From Actinomycetota bacterium (GTDB lineage Bacteria > Actinomycetota > Acidimicrobiia > Acidimicrobiales > Ilumatobacteraceae), in contig VGCD01000004.1 in NCBI GenBank assembly GCA_016870215.1, positions 1-64,000 on the forward strand: a DNA stretch of 64,000 nucleotides, in the 5' to 3' direction. A program made the translations under genes and the position numbers. The notes beneath the pieces are model-generated. The model was not told the DNA's origin. It saw only the letters and a program-made list of their open reading frames with translations, and did not search any database. Shown here piece after piece: positions 25,274-34,022 of the stretch. Numbering within the stretch: the first letter of the stretch is position 1; every line of letters begins with the position of its first letter.

Positions 25274-26463
25274 CGAGCACCCATCTACCTGCCCCGGCAC
25301 TCAGCATCGCAGAGCGCAGACTCCGGACATTGCAGCGCACAGGTCTGGCGCAAAAGCGAAAGATCGCAGAGAAGCCTCCGACGTTTGTGTTCTACGGAAT
25401 CCTCGTGGTCGTCACGATGCTGACATTGCTCGGACTTGTGATGGTGTTCTCATCGTCATCAGTGACGCTGGTGAAAGACGGAAGTTCAGCGTGGTACTTC
25501 TTCCAGAAGCAACTCATGTGGGCCTTCTTTGGGCTGGTAACCGGCGTCGGCATGTATCGCATGCCGTATTACATCTGGCGTGGACTGGTGAATATCTCAC
25601 TTGCCGTCGCCTTCGGTTTGAACCTCTTGGTGTTCGTGCCGTTCTTTGGCAAGGAAGTCAACGGTGCTCGCGCATGGGTCGGCTGGGGTTTCATCCGATT
25701 CCAGCCGTCAGAGTTCCTAAAACTCGCAATCGTGTTGTACTGCGCTGACTTGCTAGCAAAACGACACCGTCGAGTCGAATTCGCAAAAGACACCTTGATT
25801 CCTGTAGCGGTCATCATCGGCGGCGCATCTCTCATGTGCCTGGCACAGAAAGACATCGGTTCGGCCACCATCTTCGGCGGCATTCTCGTTCTCATGTGTT
25901 TCATCGCCGGACTTCCGAAGCGCCATCTGGCGTACGTGTGCGGAGTCGTTGCGGCGGGCGCGTTGTTTGTCATCGCCACCAGCACCACGGCGCGCGCTCG
26001 TTTCACATCGTTTCTTGACCTCGAAGGAACCAAGGGATACCGCGGATACCAGGTGTATCAGTCGCTTCTCAGCATCGCCAATGGTGGACCGACAGGTGTT
26101 GGCATCGGCTCAGGTACTGGCAAGTGGGGATACGTACCGCTGTCGCACAGTGACTTCATCTTCGCGATCATCGCTGAAGAGTTGGGACTAGTTGGAACAG
26201 TCCTCGTGCTCGGCGGTTTCATCGCTCTCGTGTATCTCGGTGTTCAGACAGCACTCGGCGCTCGAGACATGTACGGCGCATTGCTTGCAGGTGGCGTGAC
26301 AGCATGGTTCGGTGTTCAAGCAATCGTGAACATTGGCGGCGTGACCGGTTCGCTCCCGATGACAGGCCTCACTTTGCCCTTCATTTCTTATGGCGGATCC
26401 TCACTCATGGTGTCGATGGCGGCAGCTGGCCTGCTGTTGAACGTCGCTCGCAACATGAAGTAG
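25270..26463 (+). CDS. ftsW: SEDS-family septal glycosyltransferase FtsW
   Basis: Polymerises glycan from lipid II at the septum together with FtsI, 397 residues. The first 40 residues are cytoplasmic, followed by about ten membrane segments. Family landmarks are RFQPSEFLKLA, LAQKDIGSATI, SHSDFIFAIIAEELG and the C-terminal LPMTGLTLPFISYGGSS. It overlaps murD by four bases. A 46-bp gap separates it from the Mur fusion. Confidence 0.94.
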   Translation: MTSTHLPAPALSIAERRLRTLQRTGLAQKRKIAEKPPTFVFYGILVVVTMLTLLGLVMVFSSSSVTLVKDGSSAWYFFQKQLMWAFFGLVTGVGMYRMPYYIWRGLVNISLAVAFGLNLLVFVPFFGKEVNGARAWVGWGFIRFQPSEFLKLAIVLYCADLLAKRHRRVEFAKDTLIPVAVIIGGASLMCLAQKDIGSATIFGGILVLMCFIAGLPKRHLAYVCGVVAAGALFVIATSTTARARFTSFLDLEGTKGYRGYQVYQSLLSIANGGPTGVGIGSGTGKWGYVPLSHSDFIFAIIAEELGLVGTVLVLGGFIALVYLGVQTALGARDMYGALLAGGVTAWFGVQAIVNIGGVTGSLPMTGLTLPFISYGGSSLMVSMAAAGLLLNVARNMK

Positions 26464-26509
26464 GCGGGGAGAGCCATCTCGCTGACATGCATCCACTAAA
26501 CAAGTGGTC

Positions 26510-29500
26510 ATGAAGTCGACCGGCGAACGAGCTTCTCGGTTGCACACCGATGCGCATGCCGACGTGTATGCAGTCGTCACAGGTGGTGGCACGAGCGGCC
26601 ATGTGTTGCCTGCCATCGCTGTTCTGGAAGCTCTCGAGGATTCCGGCATGAGTGTCGAACGACTCCGCTTCGTCGGCTGTCGGCGTGGAATTGATGCCCG
26701 ACTTCTGGGTGACACCCCATACGAAGCAGTCTTTTTGCCGGTGTCCGGACTGCGCCGCAGCATGTCTCTGGGAGCGATTCGTGACAATCTCGCTTTGGTC
26801 TGGCGTCTCTGGAACTCCACTCGTCTGGCTCGTCGACTGCTGCGCAGGTGGCAACCACAAGTCGTGGTGTCCGTGGGTGGGTATGCGAGTGAACCGATGG
26901 CAAGAGCGGCAGTGTCGCAAGGAGTGCCATTGGTGTGTGTCAGTTACGACCGCACACCTGGTCTCGCAACCAGACGGCAGGCCCGACATGCGGTCGGTAG
27001 CGCCGTGGCATTCCCAGACTCAGAGCTACCCCGTGTGCATCACACGGGGGCTCCTGTGCGTCGGCATGTGCGGACAATCGATGTTGCTTCGCGCCGCGAA
27101 GAGGCTCGCACGATCCTCGGTGTTCCAGCAGACATCATGCTCGTCACTGTCATGGGAGGATCTCTCGGTTCTGCGGCATTGAACTTCGCATGTCGAGCAT
27201 TCGTCGAGAGATGTCGTGAACAAGCACACACAATCGGTGGGCGACCGATTGGAATCTTGCACCTGTGCGGAGATCGCTTTGTCGAAAATGAGGGTGAGGA
27301 AACTGTGCAAGCCGGGGTGTGGTATCGCACTATTGGCTACGAACCACGAATTGCCGAGGTCTATGCGGCAAGTGACCTGTTGGTGGCGCGCGCCGGTGCA
27401 AGCACCGTTGCTGAGATTGCTGCAGTCGGCGTTCCTTCAGTGCTCGTGCCGTGGCCGGCCGCAGCAGAAGATCATCAGCGTCTGAACGCCCGCTGGCTTG
27501 CTGATTCATCGGCTGCGGAATTGATCGAAGAAGAGCAGTTGACAACCGATGTCCTCTTTAATCGCATCACGCACTTGCTTGGTGACGACCAAGCTCGACA
27601 AGCGATGTCGGAACGGGCACGCATGTTGGGAGAGGCGTCTCGTAGTGACGGGCTGGTGCAATTCATTAACGATGTCGCCCAACACCGAACATCGCTGGAG
27701 CCCGCAGAAGATGGCGACGCTCTTGACAAGCAGCCCGTTCAACGCATCCACGTGGTCGGCGTCGGCGGACCTGGCATGAGTGCGGTCGCCACTGTGCTCG
27801 CAGAGATGGGTCATCGTGTGAGCGGATCGGACCTACGACGGTCTCACACCATGGACCAGCTCGAGGCCGCGGGCGTGCGGGTTCATATTGGTCACAGCGA
27901 ATCGCACGTCGAAGATGTCGACACGGTCGTGTACTCGACTGCAATTCCGCAAGACAACATCGAACTTGTCAGCGCACGACGAGCGGGCATCGAGGTGATT
28001 CATCGCGGAGACATGCTCGGTCGAATTTGTGCCAAGGCCCGCAGTGTGGGTGTGGCTGGCACTCACGGCAAGACCACGACTTCGGCACTTCTCTTGCGCA
28101 TTCTTGATGACGCAGGTCGAGCCCCTTCCTATGTGATTGGAGCCGAAGTTGGCGACACGGGTCGTGGTGCGCAGTGGACGGGGGGAGACATTCTCATCGT
28201 CGAGGCAGATGAGAGCGATGGAACTCACGACAAACTTCCACTTTCGGGGGTCATTCTCACGAACATCGACATCGATCATCTCGATCACTTCGGATCTCTT
28301 GAAGGCCTCATCGATTCCTTCGATCGGTTCTTGCAGCGAGTCAAAGGACCGGTCGTGGTGTGCATAGATGATGTGAATATTCGTCAACTCTCGGCAATCA
28401 AGGCCGTTGATCGTGGGGTCATTACGTACGGCACGAACGACAGTGCGGACTTCAGGGTGTCTGATATCTCCGTCACTTACGCTGGTACGTCATTCAGATT
28501 GACGACTGCTGCGACAACTCTCGACGTGAATATTCCTTTGTTCGGTGAACACAACGCACTCAATGCCGCCGGTGCAATTGCACTGGCAACATCCGTCGGC
28601 GTGTCGATGAGCGATGCCGCAGCATCTCTCGCCAGTTTTGGTGGTGTAGATCGACGATTCGTGGAATGCGGGTCGATGTCGGGGGTCACCTTCGTCGATG
28701 ATTACGCCCATGTCCCCACTGAGATTCACGCAGTGCTGAAGGCCGCAGCACAGCGTTATACCAATCGAGGACGCCTTGTCGCAGTGTTCCAGCCGAACCG
28801 CTATCACCGTATTGCCGCAATGGCGAAAGAATTTGGAACATGTTTTTCTGCAGCTGATCTGGTGATCATCACGGACATCTACGCATCTGGCACCACACCA
28901 ATTCCTGGGGTGACGGGTCAGCTTGTCGCCGAAGCAGTCAGCCCGCATCACGCTTCTGGCAATGTGTTGTACGTAGCTGATCGACGAGAGTTGCCGCGTG
29001 CGGTCGCAGAGCAGCTGCGTTCCGGTGATGTCGTGGTGAGTATGGGTTGTGGTGACATCGAGTCCTTCCCCCGTGAGGCAATCATCGAACTTGGTGTGAG
29101 TGCAGTGAAGAAGTGGTGCGACGCACGATCAATCAGCGCCGAGTTCAATGGTCAAGTTGGAAAACTCACGACCTATCGAGTCGGTGGAAGAGCTCGCCTT
29201 GTGGTGACACCCCGAAATATGGAGGAAGTGCGTGAATTCGCTGGCCAGGTGCCGCCGTCAGTTCCGTTTTACGCCTTGGGAAATGGAAGTAACACATTGG
29301 TGAGCGACCGGGGATTTGACGGAATAGTTCTCCGCTTACCCGACACAACGGGCGTGATGGCAGGCGACGCAATCGATTACCAAGTGGATGGTGGCTCGTG
29401 CGTCGCGACGGTCGACAGTGCAATGAAACTGCCTGTGTTTGCTCGGCGCACCGTTGCGGACGGCTGGTGTGGTGCGGAATGGATGGTTGGTGTCCCCGGA

Positions 29501-30124
29501 ACGATGGGCGGCGCTGTTCGCATGAATGCAGGTGGACATGGATCTGACATGGCGTCGTCTGTCGTTGAGATTGAAATCGTGGATGTCACCACTGGTCACA
29601 GGTCCTGGGTGCCGGCGTCCGACATTGGGTTTCGTTTTCGACACTCTGCACTCGACGATGCGCATGTCGTGAGCCGAGTGCGGGTGTCGTTGCAATCGGC
29701 ATCTGCGACTGAACACGACTGCGAAAGTGCGCTGTCGGAGATTGTTGCCTGGCGACGTGAGCATCAGCCTGGTGGACAGAACGCTGGTTCGGTGTTCGTC
29801 AACCCTTCCGAGGGTGATGGTTCGGCGGGGGCACTCATCGATTCGCTCGGTTTACGTGGCTGGCGTTGTGGCACCGCCCACGTTTCTGAACGGCATGCAA
29901 ACTTCGTGCAGTCAGATCAAGGTGGGTCAGCAGATGATGTGCTCGCCGTGATGCGACATGTTCAGCAGCAGGTGAGTGCGTCGACTGGAATTCTGTTGCG
30001 GAGCGAAATTCGACTCTTGGGCTTCGATGAAGATGTCGTTGCAGAGTTCTCAAGTCACAGGTCGTATTCGGTTGATGACGGTGCAGACGACGAAGCACGG
30101 GCAAGACTGTTGCGACATTTATGA
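26510..30124 (+). CDS. murGCB: MurG-MurC-MurB trifunctional fusion protein
   Basis: One uninterrupted reading frame of 1204 codons carries three peptidoglycan-precursor enzymes. MurG (about 18-390) has GGGTSGH at 25-31, GGSLGS at 216-221 and RAGASTVAE near 295. MurC (about 410-866) has VVGVGGPGMS, GTHGK521-TTT and DIDHLDHF. MurB (about 868-1204) has G924-NGSN, GVPGTMGGAVRMNAGG near 994, the catalytic Ser1094 in NAGSVFVNP and Glu1166 in SEIRLLGF. A short acidic linker joins MurG and MurC, while MurC and MurB abut. In MurG the usual HEQN/HEAN acceptor motif is replaced by SYDRTPG. GTG 26504 is an alternative start. ftsQ overlaps the stop. Confidence 0.93.
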   Translation: MKSTGERASRLHTDAHADVYAVVTGGGTSGHVLPAIAVLEALEDSGMSVERLRFVGCRRGIDARLLGDTPYEAVFLPVSGLRRSMSLGAIRDNLALVWRLWNSTRLARRLLRRWQPQVVVSVGGYASEPMARAAVSQGVPLVCVSYDRTPGLATRRQARHAVGSAVAFPDSELPRVHHTGAPVRRHVRTIDVASRREEARTILGVPADIMLVTVMGGSLGSAALNFACRAFVERCREQAHTIGGRPIGILHLCGDRFVENEGEETVQAGVWYRTIGYEPRIAEVYAASDLLVARAGASTVAEIAAVGVPSVLVPWPAAAEDHQRLNARWLADSSAAELIEEEQLTTDVLFNRITHLLGDDQARQAMSERARMLGEASRSDGLVQFINDVAQHRTSLEPAEDGDALDKQPVQRIHVVGVGGPGMSAVATVLAEMGHRVSGSDLRRSHTMDQLEAAGVRVHIGHSESHVEDVDTVVYSTAIPQDNIELVSARRAGIEVIHRGDMLGRICAKARSVGVAGTHGKTTTSALLLRILDDAGRAPSYVIGAEVGDTGRGAQWTGGDILIVEADESDGTHDKLPLSGVILTNIDIDHLDHFGSLEGLIDSFDRFLQRVKGPVVVCIDDVNIRQLSAIKAVDRGVITYGTNDSADFRVSDISVTYAGTSFRLTTAATTLDVNIPLFGEHNALNAAGAIALATSVGVSMSDAAASLASFGGVDRRFVECGSMSGVTFVDDYAHVPTEIHAVLKAAAQRYTNRGRLVAVFQPNRYHRIAAMAKEFGTCFSAADLVIITDIYASGTTPIPGVTGQLVAEAVSPHHASGNVLYVADRRELPRAVAEQLRSGDVVVSMGCGDIESFPREAIIELGVSAVKKWCDARSISAEFNGQVGKLTTYRVGGRARLVVTPRNMEEVREFAGQVPPSVPFYALGNGSNTLVSDRGFDGIVLRLPDTTGVMAGDAIDYQVDGGSCVATVDSAMKLPVFARRTVADGWCGAEWMVGVPGTMGGAVRMNAGGHGSDMASSVVEIEIVDVTTGHRSWVPASDIGFRFRHSALDDAHVVSRVRVSLQSASATEHDCESALSEIVAWRREHQPGGQNAGSVFVNPSEGDGSAGALIDSLGLRGWRCGTAHVSERHANFVQSDQGGSADDVLAVMRHVQQQVSASTGILLRSEIRLLGFDEDVVAEFSSHRSYSVDDGADDEARARLLRHL

Positions 30125-31191
30125 GTCGCGACGAGACCCCCATCGAGCCGCCAATCGATGAGACCGCTGTCACCGAGGTGCCGGCTGACGTTCTCGGTGA
30201 ATTGTCGAGCCTGCTCGGAGTCGACCAGGTCCCACCAGGGCCGTCCGACAGCGGAAGTGACGGTGAAGGAACGACGCTGGAGGAGTCGCCGCAAGAGACG
30301 AGCAAGACGGTTCACGTCACATCCGCAGAGATGGGTGCATCGTCTGATGAATCAGTGGTGATCATTGATGATGAGTATCACGGTTCCACAGTGCTGGTGG
30401 ATGCCGATCAAGTCGGCCGCATCGTCATCGTTGATGACGATCAACCAGACCCACGCTTCGAAGAACGACGCGAGAAGATTCGCCGTCGCGAGCAACGTCG
30501 TCAAGTTCGGTGGGTATATGCCGCCGGCATCGCCATCGGGGCATTCGTCCTCGTTGTAGTGGTGCTCGCCTCGCCGTTGTTCTCGGTGCGAGACATCACT
30601 GTTGATGGTCGTGTCTATGTCGACAGCGACACCGTGAAGAAGGCGACAGATGCACTGAAAGGCGTGTCGGTGTTTTCTGCTGATGTCGACCGGGTCGAGG
30701 GAATTCTGCGCGAGGACCCATGGGTGGAGGACGTGAGAGTCGAAACTCACTTTCCTTCATCCGCCATCATCGAAATTGACGAACGCACGCCTGTGGTGTG
30801 GTTCGTCGGTTCTGACAACAAAGCTCGTGTCATCGACGCCGACGGGGTGGTCATCACGGTGCTCGACGGGTGGCCTACCGGGTACCTGCAAATCGTAGGA
30901 ACAGGTCCGAATGTCGAACCGGGCGTGAAGGCCGATCAGGTCTATCGAGCCATCGCTCAGCTGGTGGCAGCATTGCCTGCAGAGATCAAGCTCAAAGTGC
31001 GTGATGTCGGCATCACCGGTACGGGGGAGATCACCTTGACTTTGAAGAGCGGAACGCTCATCCGATTCGGCCAGCCCACCGATTTGCAGGACAAGTTGGT
31101 GGCTGTCGTGGTGTTGTTACGACGACAAGACCCGGCGAATCTGGCCGCAATCGACGTGTCTACGGGTGACGTCACAGTCCAATCTCGGTAG
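30121..31191 (+). CDS. ftsQ: Cell division protein FtsQ
   Basis: A 356-residue bitopic divisome protein. An acidic cytoplasmic region of about 118 residues, with DDE/DDD clusters (VIIDDEYHGS, VIVDDDQPD), precedes a basic stretch (RREKIRRREQRRQVR) and one membrane helix (about 138-156). Outside lies the POTRA domain (LFSVRDITVDGRVYVDSDTV) and the FtsQ beta domain (EDPWVEDVRVETHFPSSAIIEIDERTPV). The acidic tail is long for the family. The start overlaps the Mur fusion stop (ATGA). Confidence 0.9.
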   Translation: MSRDETPIEPPIDETAVTEVPADVLGELSSLLGVDQVPPGPSDSGSDGEGTTLEESPQETSKTVHVTSAEMGASSDESVVIIDDEYHGSTVLVDADQVGRIVIVDDDQPDPRFEERREKIRRREQRRQVRWVYAAGIAIGAFVLVVVVLASPLFSVRDITVDGRVYVDSDTVKKATDALKGVSVFSADVDRVEGILREDPWVEDVRVETHFPSSAIIEIDERTPVVWFVGSDNKARVIDADGVVITVLDGWPTGYLQIVGTGPNVEPGVKADQVYRAIAQLVAALPAEIKLKVRDVGITGTGEITLTLKSGTLIRFGQPTDLQDKLVAVVVLLRRQDPANLAAIDVSTGDVTVQSR

Positions 31192-31222
31192 CCAATTCGA
31201 GAAAAGTCCGTAGAAATCAGCC

Positions 31223-31255
31223 TGTGGAAGGTTCCACAGAGGTCGAATTTCCACA
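31223..31255 (+). promoter_or_regulatory. Palindromic element in the ftsQ-ftsZ gap
   Basis: TGTGGAAGGTTCCACA (31223-31238) is an inverted repeat of TGTGGAA/TTCCACA around a central GG, and a third TTCCACA occurs at 31249-31255, 17 bases after the second arm. It may be an operator for ftsZ or a weak hairpin. It lies in the 135-bp gap that should also hold an ftsZ promoter, whose elements I could not fix with confidence. Confidence 0.4.
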
Positions 31256-31326
31256 CTTCTGTTGCGTCTTGTGTAAGCATTGACCCACTCGCGTGACACC
31301 ACCGAGCTACTTGGAGGTAGGGGCCG

Positions 31327-32421
31327 ATGGCCGGAGCACCACAGAACTATTTGGCCGTCATAAAAGTGATCGGCGTCGGAGGCGGCGGCGTGAACGCTGT
31401 CAACCGCATGATCGACGCCGGTTTGCGCGGAGTTGAGTTCGTCGCAGTCAACACTGATGCGCAGGCATTGCTAATGAGTGATGCCGACGTGAAGCTCGAC
31501 ATCGGCCGTGAGCTCACCCGTGGACTCGGCGCCGGGTCAGATCCTGATGTCGGCCGTGCCGCAGCTGAAGCTCACCGTGACGAGATTGAAGAACTTGTCC
31601 ATGGCGCGGACATGGTGTTCATCACGGCTGGTGAAGGTGGTGGCACCGGAACTGGTGCAGCGCCAGTGATCGCTGAGATCGCACGTTCACTTGGAGCCCT
31701 CACCATTGGTGTTGTCACTCGTCCGTTTGCTTTCGAAGGCCGTCGTCGTGCGGTGCAAGCTGACAACGGCATTCAACGTCTGAAGGAAAAAGTCGACACG
31801 CTCATCGTCATCCCGAATGATCGATTGTTGACAGTTGCCAATGACAAGACGTCACTGGTCAATGCCTTCAAGATGGCTGACGAAGTGTTGTTGCAAGGCG
31901 TCGCGGGCATCACCGGATTGATCACCACACCAGGTCTCATCAACACCGACTTCGCCGATGTCAAGATGATTCTGTCGAATGCCGGCTCGGCTCTCATGGG
32001 AATCGGAGTCGCCAGTGGCGACAATCGCGCCTCTGTCGCTGCCAAGACTGCTATCTCGAGCCCGATGCTTGAGGCCGCAATTGATGGGGCAAAGGGCATC
32101 CTTTTGAACATCACTGGCCCATCAAGCATGGGACTCTTCGAGGTCAATGCGGCTGCCGAAGTCGTGCATGGAGTGGCGCATCAAGATGCAAACATCATCT
32201 TCGGTACCGTCATCGACGACGAGATGGGTGATGAAATCAAGGTCACTGTCATCGCTGCCGGATTCGAACGTTGGGATGCCGGTCCGGGAATCGGCGCACG
32301 TCGGGCATCCACCGGTGCGGACACTCGTCCGTCGAGCGCGCGTGACATCTTTGCTGATCTTGACGGAGATCCTCTTGACGACGACGATGACGGATTCGAC
32401 GTTCCGTCATTCCTCAAGTAG
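31327..32421 (+). CDS. ftsZ: Tubulin-like cell division GTPase FtsZ
   Basis: Polymerises into the cytokinetic ring, 364 residues. The GTPase domain shows NTDAQAL at 42-48 and the tubulin signature GGGTGTG at 104-110, with the T7 loop NTDFADVK near 207. A short linker of about 40 residues, acidic at its end ([13 protein letters not shown]), leads to the C-terminal binding peptide VPSFLK. GGAGGT at 31313-31318 lies eight bases before ATG. It has its own leader separate from ftsQ. Confidence 0.97.
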   Translation: MAGAPQNYLAVIKVIGVGGGGVNAVNRMIDAGLRGVEFVAVNTDAQALLMSDADVKLDIGRELTRGLGAGSDPDVGRAAAEAHRDEIEELVHGADMVFITAGEGGGTGTGAAPVIAEIARSLGALTIGVVTRPFAFEGRRRAVQADNGIQRLKEKVDTLIVIPNDRLLTVANDKTSLVNAFKMADEVLLQGVAGITGLITTPGLINTDFADVKMILSNAGSALMGIGVASGDNRASVAAKTAISSPMLEAAIDGAKGILLNITGPSSMGLFEVNAAAEVVHGVAHQDANIIFGTVIDDEMGDEIKVTVIAAGFERWDAGPGIGARRASTGADTRPSSARDIFADLDGDPLDDDDDGFDVPSFLK

Positions 32422-32450
32422 CCCGCTGACAATTTCGGCTACTCAAAGCG

Positions 32451-33125
32451 ATGCTCGCACCGCAAGAGGTGGCAGAGAACATCTCACGTGTTCGTTCACG
32501 TCTTGATGAACTCTCATCGCACCATGTGGGGCTCATAGCCGTCACAAAAACGTGGCCTCGTGTCGCGATGGAAATTGCCACACGTGCTGGCGTGGACGGA
32601 CTGGGCGAAAATTACGCACAAGAGTTGATCTCAAAAGTCGGAGAGGGCCGCGGCGATTTGGCGCCAGTGCACTTCATTGGTGGGCTTCAGTCCAACAAGG
32701 TGAAGTCGCTCATGTCGCATGTCGACATCTGGCAATCAATCGACCGCAGCAGCCTTCTCGCTGAGTTCGGTGTGCGATATCGCGCCCGGCGTGACACCGA
32801 CCCGACTCTTGCTCGTCCGCGAGTATTGCTTCAGGTCAACACCACTGGCGAGCAGGGAAAGTCCGGATGTGACCCCGCCGACCTAGATGATCTTCGTGCT
32901 GCGGCGGTCGCCGCGGACTGTGAGGTGCTTGGCTTGATGACGGTCGGGCCGACAGACGGCGACCCAGCGAAAACCGAATCGGCCTTTCGATTGTTGCGGT
33001 CGTTGGTCGACCGACACGGGCTGTCGGAATGCTCGATGGGTATGACAGGCGATTACGAGAGAGCGACAGCATTGGGGTCGACGATGGTGCGTATCGGAAG
33101 CGCAATCTTCGGCTCGCGCGGTTGA
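32451..33125 (+). CDS. YggS/PLPBP family pyridoxal-phosphate homeostasis protein
   Basis: A single-domain alanine-racemase-fold protein of 224 residues that binds PLP without being an enzyme in known members. The lysine is in AVTKTWP; GENYAQE, FIGGLQSNKVK (family FIGxLQxNK) and the phosphate segment SMGMTGDYERA with GSTMVRIGSAIFGSR are present. It lies between ftsZ and sepF, the normal actinobacterial position, although the usual ylmD/pgeF gene is missing here. Confidence 0.9.
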   Translation: MLAPQEVAENISRVRSRLDELSSHHVGLIAVTKTWPRVAMEIATRAGVDGLGENYAQELISKVGEGRGDLAPVHFIGGLQSNKVKSLMSHVDIWQSIDRSSLLAEFGVRYRARRDTDPTLARPRVLLQVNTTGEQGKSGCDPADLDDLRAAAVAADCEVLGLMTVGPTDGDPAKTESAFRLLRSLVDRHGLSECSMGMTGDYERATALGSTMVRIGSAIFGSRG

Positions 33126-33192
33126 CACCTTCGCGCATGGCCGAGGCCTGCAGCCCACGACCACACTCCGCCATTCGAGCAAGAGGGTGCGT

Positions 33193-33198
33193 TACCCT
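33193..33198 (+). promoter_or_regulatory. Candidate -10 element for a leaderless sepF transcript
   Basis: TACCCT (TAnnnT) ends six bases before the sepF ATG (33205), so transcription would begin at or next to the start codon. No Shine-Dalgarno sequence precedes this ATG. No clear -35 element is visible. Confidence 0.45.
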
Positions 33199-33204
33199 GT
33201 AGTC

Positions 33205-33735
33205 ATGTCGATGTGGCGACGAGCAATGGAATATCTCGGACTGACGGGAGACGACACCTACGACGACTACGACTTGTCGCAGGAGTATGAGCGTCCGCTG
33301 CGCGGTCGTGGGGGCTTCGACCCCACTGGTGGTCGTGGTCGGGGTTATGCGCCCGAGTACGTCGACGACATCAGTCGTCCGGCGCCGCGTCCCATGCGTG
33401 ACGACAGCATGCCGATACGTCGTCCGGATGATTCAGGACTTCAGGTGCGTCCCGTTGGTGCTCCCAGAACGTCAACAGTGCGCGCCGTGCCTGCAGCCGG
33501 AGCCGAACCTGTGACGGTGCGCCCACGTCAGTTCAACCAAGCTCAAGAAGTCGCAGACCATTTCAAAGAAGGTCAACCCGTCATCGTGAACCTCGAAGGT
33601 GCCGATCGTGAAATGTCACGACGCATCATCGACTTCGCAAGCGGACTGTGTTACGGACTTGGTGGAACGATGGAGAAAGTCGGCAGCGGTGTGTACTTGC
33701 TGAAGCCCACCTCCTATTCCTCCGATCGCCACTGA
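33205..33735 (+). CDS. sepF: Cell division protein SepF
   Basis: Membrane-binding FtsZ anchor, 176 residues. The N-terminal amphipathic helix MSMWRRAMEYLGL is the lipid-binding anchor; a flexible Arg/Gly/Pro-rich linker follows (about 30-105), then the compact SepF core with RPRQFNQAQEVADHFKEGQPVIVNL and RRIIDFASGLCYGLGGTMEKVGSGVYLL. In Actinobacteria SepF replaces FtsA/ZipA. ATG 33205 gives the canonical helix; an in-frame start at 33187 would add six residues ahead of it. Confidence 0.93.
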   Translation: MSMWRRAMEYLGLTGDDTYDDYDLSQEYERPLRGRGGFDPTGGRGRGYAPEYVDDISRPAPRPMRDDSMPIRRPDDSGLQVRPVGAPRTSTVRAVPAAGAEPVTVRPRQFNQAQEVADHFKEGQPVIVNLEGADREMSRRIIDFASGLCYGLGGTMEKVGSGVYLLKPTSYSSDRH

Positions 33736-33748
33736 TCGCGACGTATTC

Positions 33749-33994
33749 ATGAACCTTTTGTGCTCTTTGGTGGACTTGTATGTCCTTGCCATCATCGGAC
33801 GCGCGATTCTGTCGTGGTTCCCATTGGATCCTCGTGGACCAATGGCTGGCGTCGCGGGATTTTTGATTCGCATTACCGAGCCGGTGTTTGCACCGGTGCG
33901 ACGAGTGATGCCCAACATGGGGCCTTTTGATCTGACGCCACTCGTTGTGCTCATCGGGGTGCAACTACTTTCACGCATCCTTCTGGGGTGCTGA
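33749..33994 (+). CDS. YggT family membrane protein
   Basis: An 81-residue inner membrane protein with two hydrophobic segments separated by the conserved [14 protein letters not shown] segment, which defines the YGGT family. It occupies the standard place after sepF. The function is not settled; a link to division or osmotic homeostasis is suggested by its neighbours. Confidence 0.9.
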   Translation: MNLLCSLVDLYVLAIIGRAILSWFPLDPRGPMAGVAGFLIRITEPVFAPVRRVMPNMGPFDLTPLVVLIGVQLLSRILLGC

Positions 33995-34022
33995 GCCCGT
34001 CGCGGCTCTACGCTTTCACGCC

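Noticed and set aside
31223-31255. DnaA box cluster before ftsZ
   Set aside because: TTCCACA half-sites lack the TTATCCACA or TTGTCCACA core, and no dnaA, dnaN or parAB genes are near.
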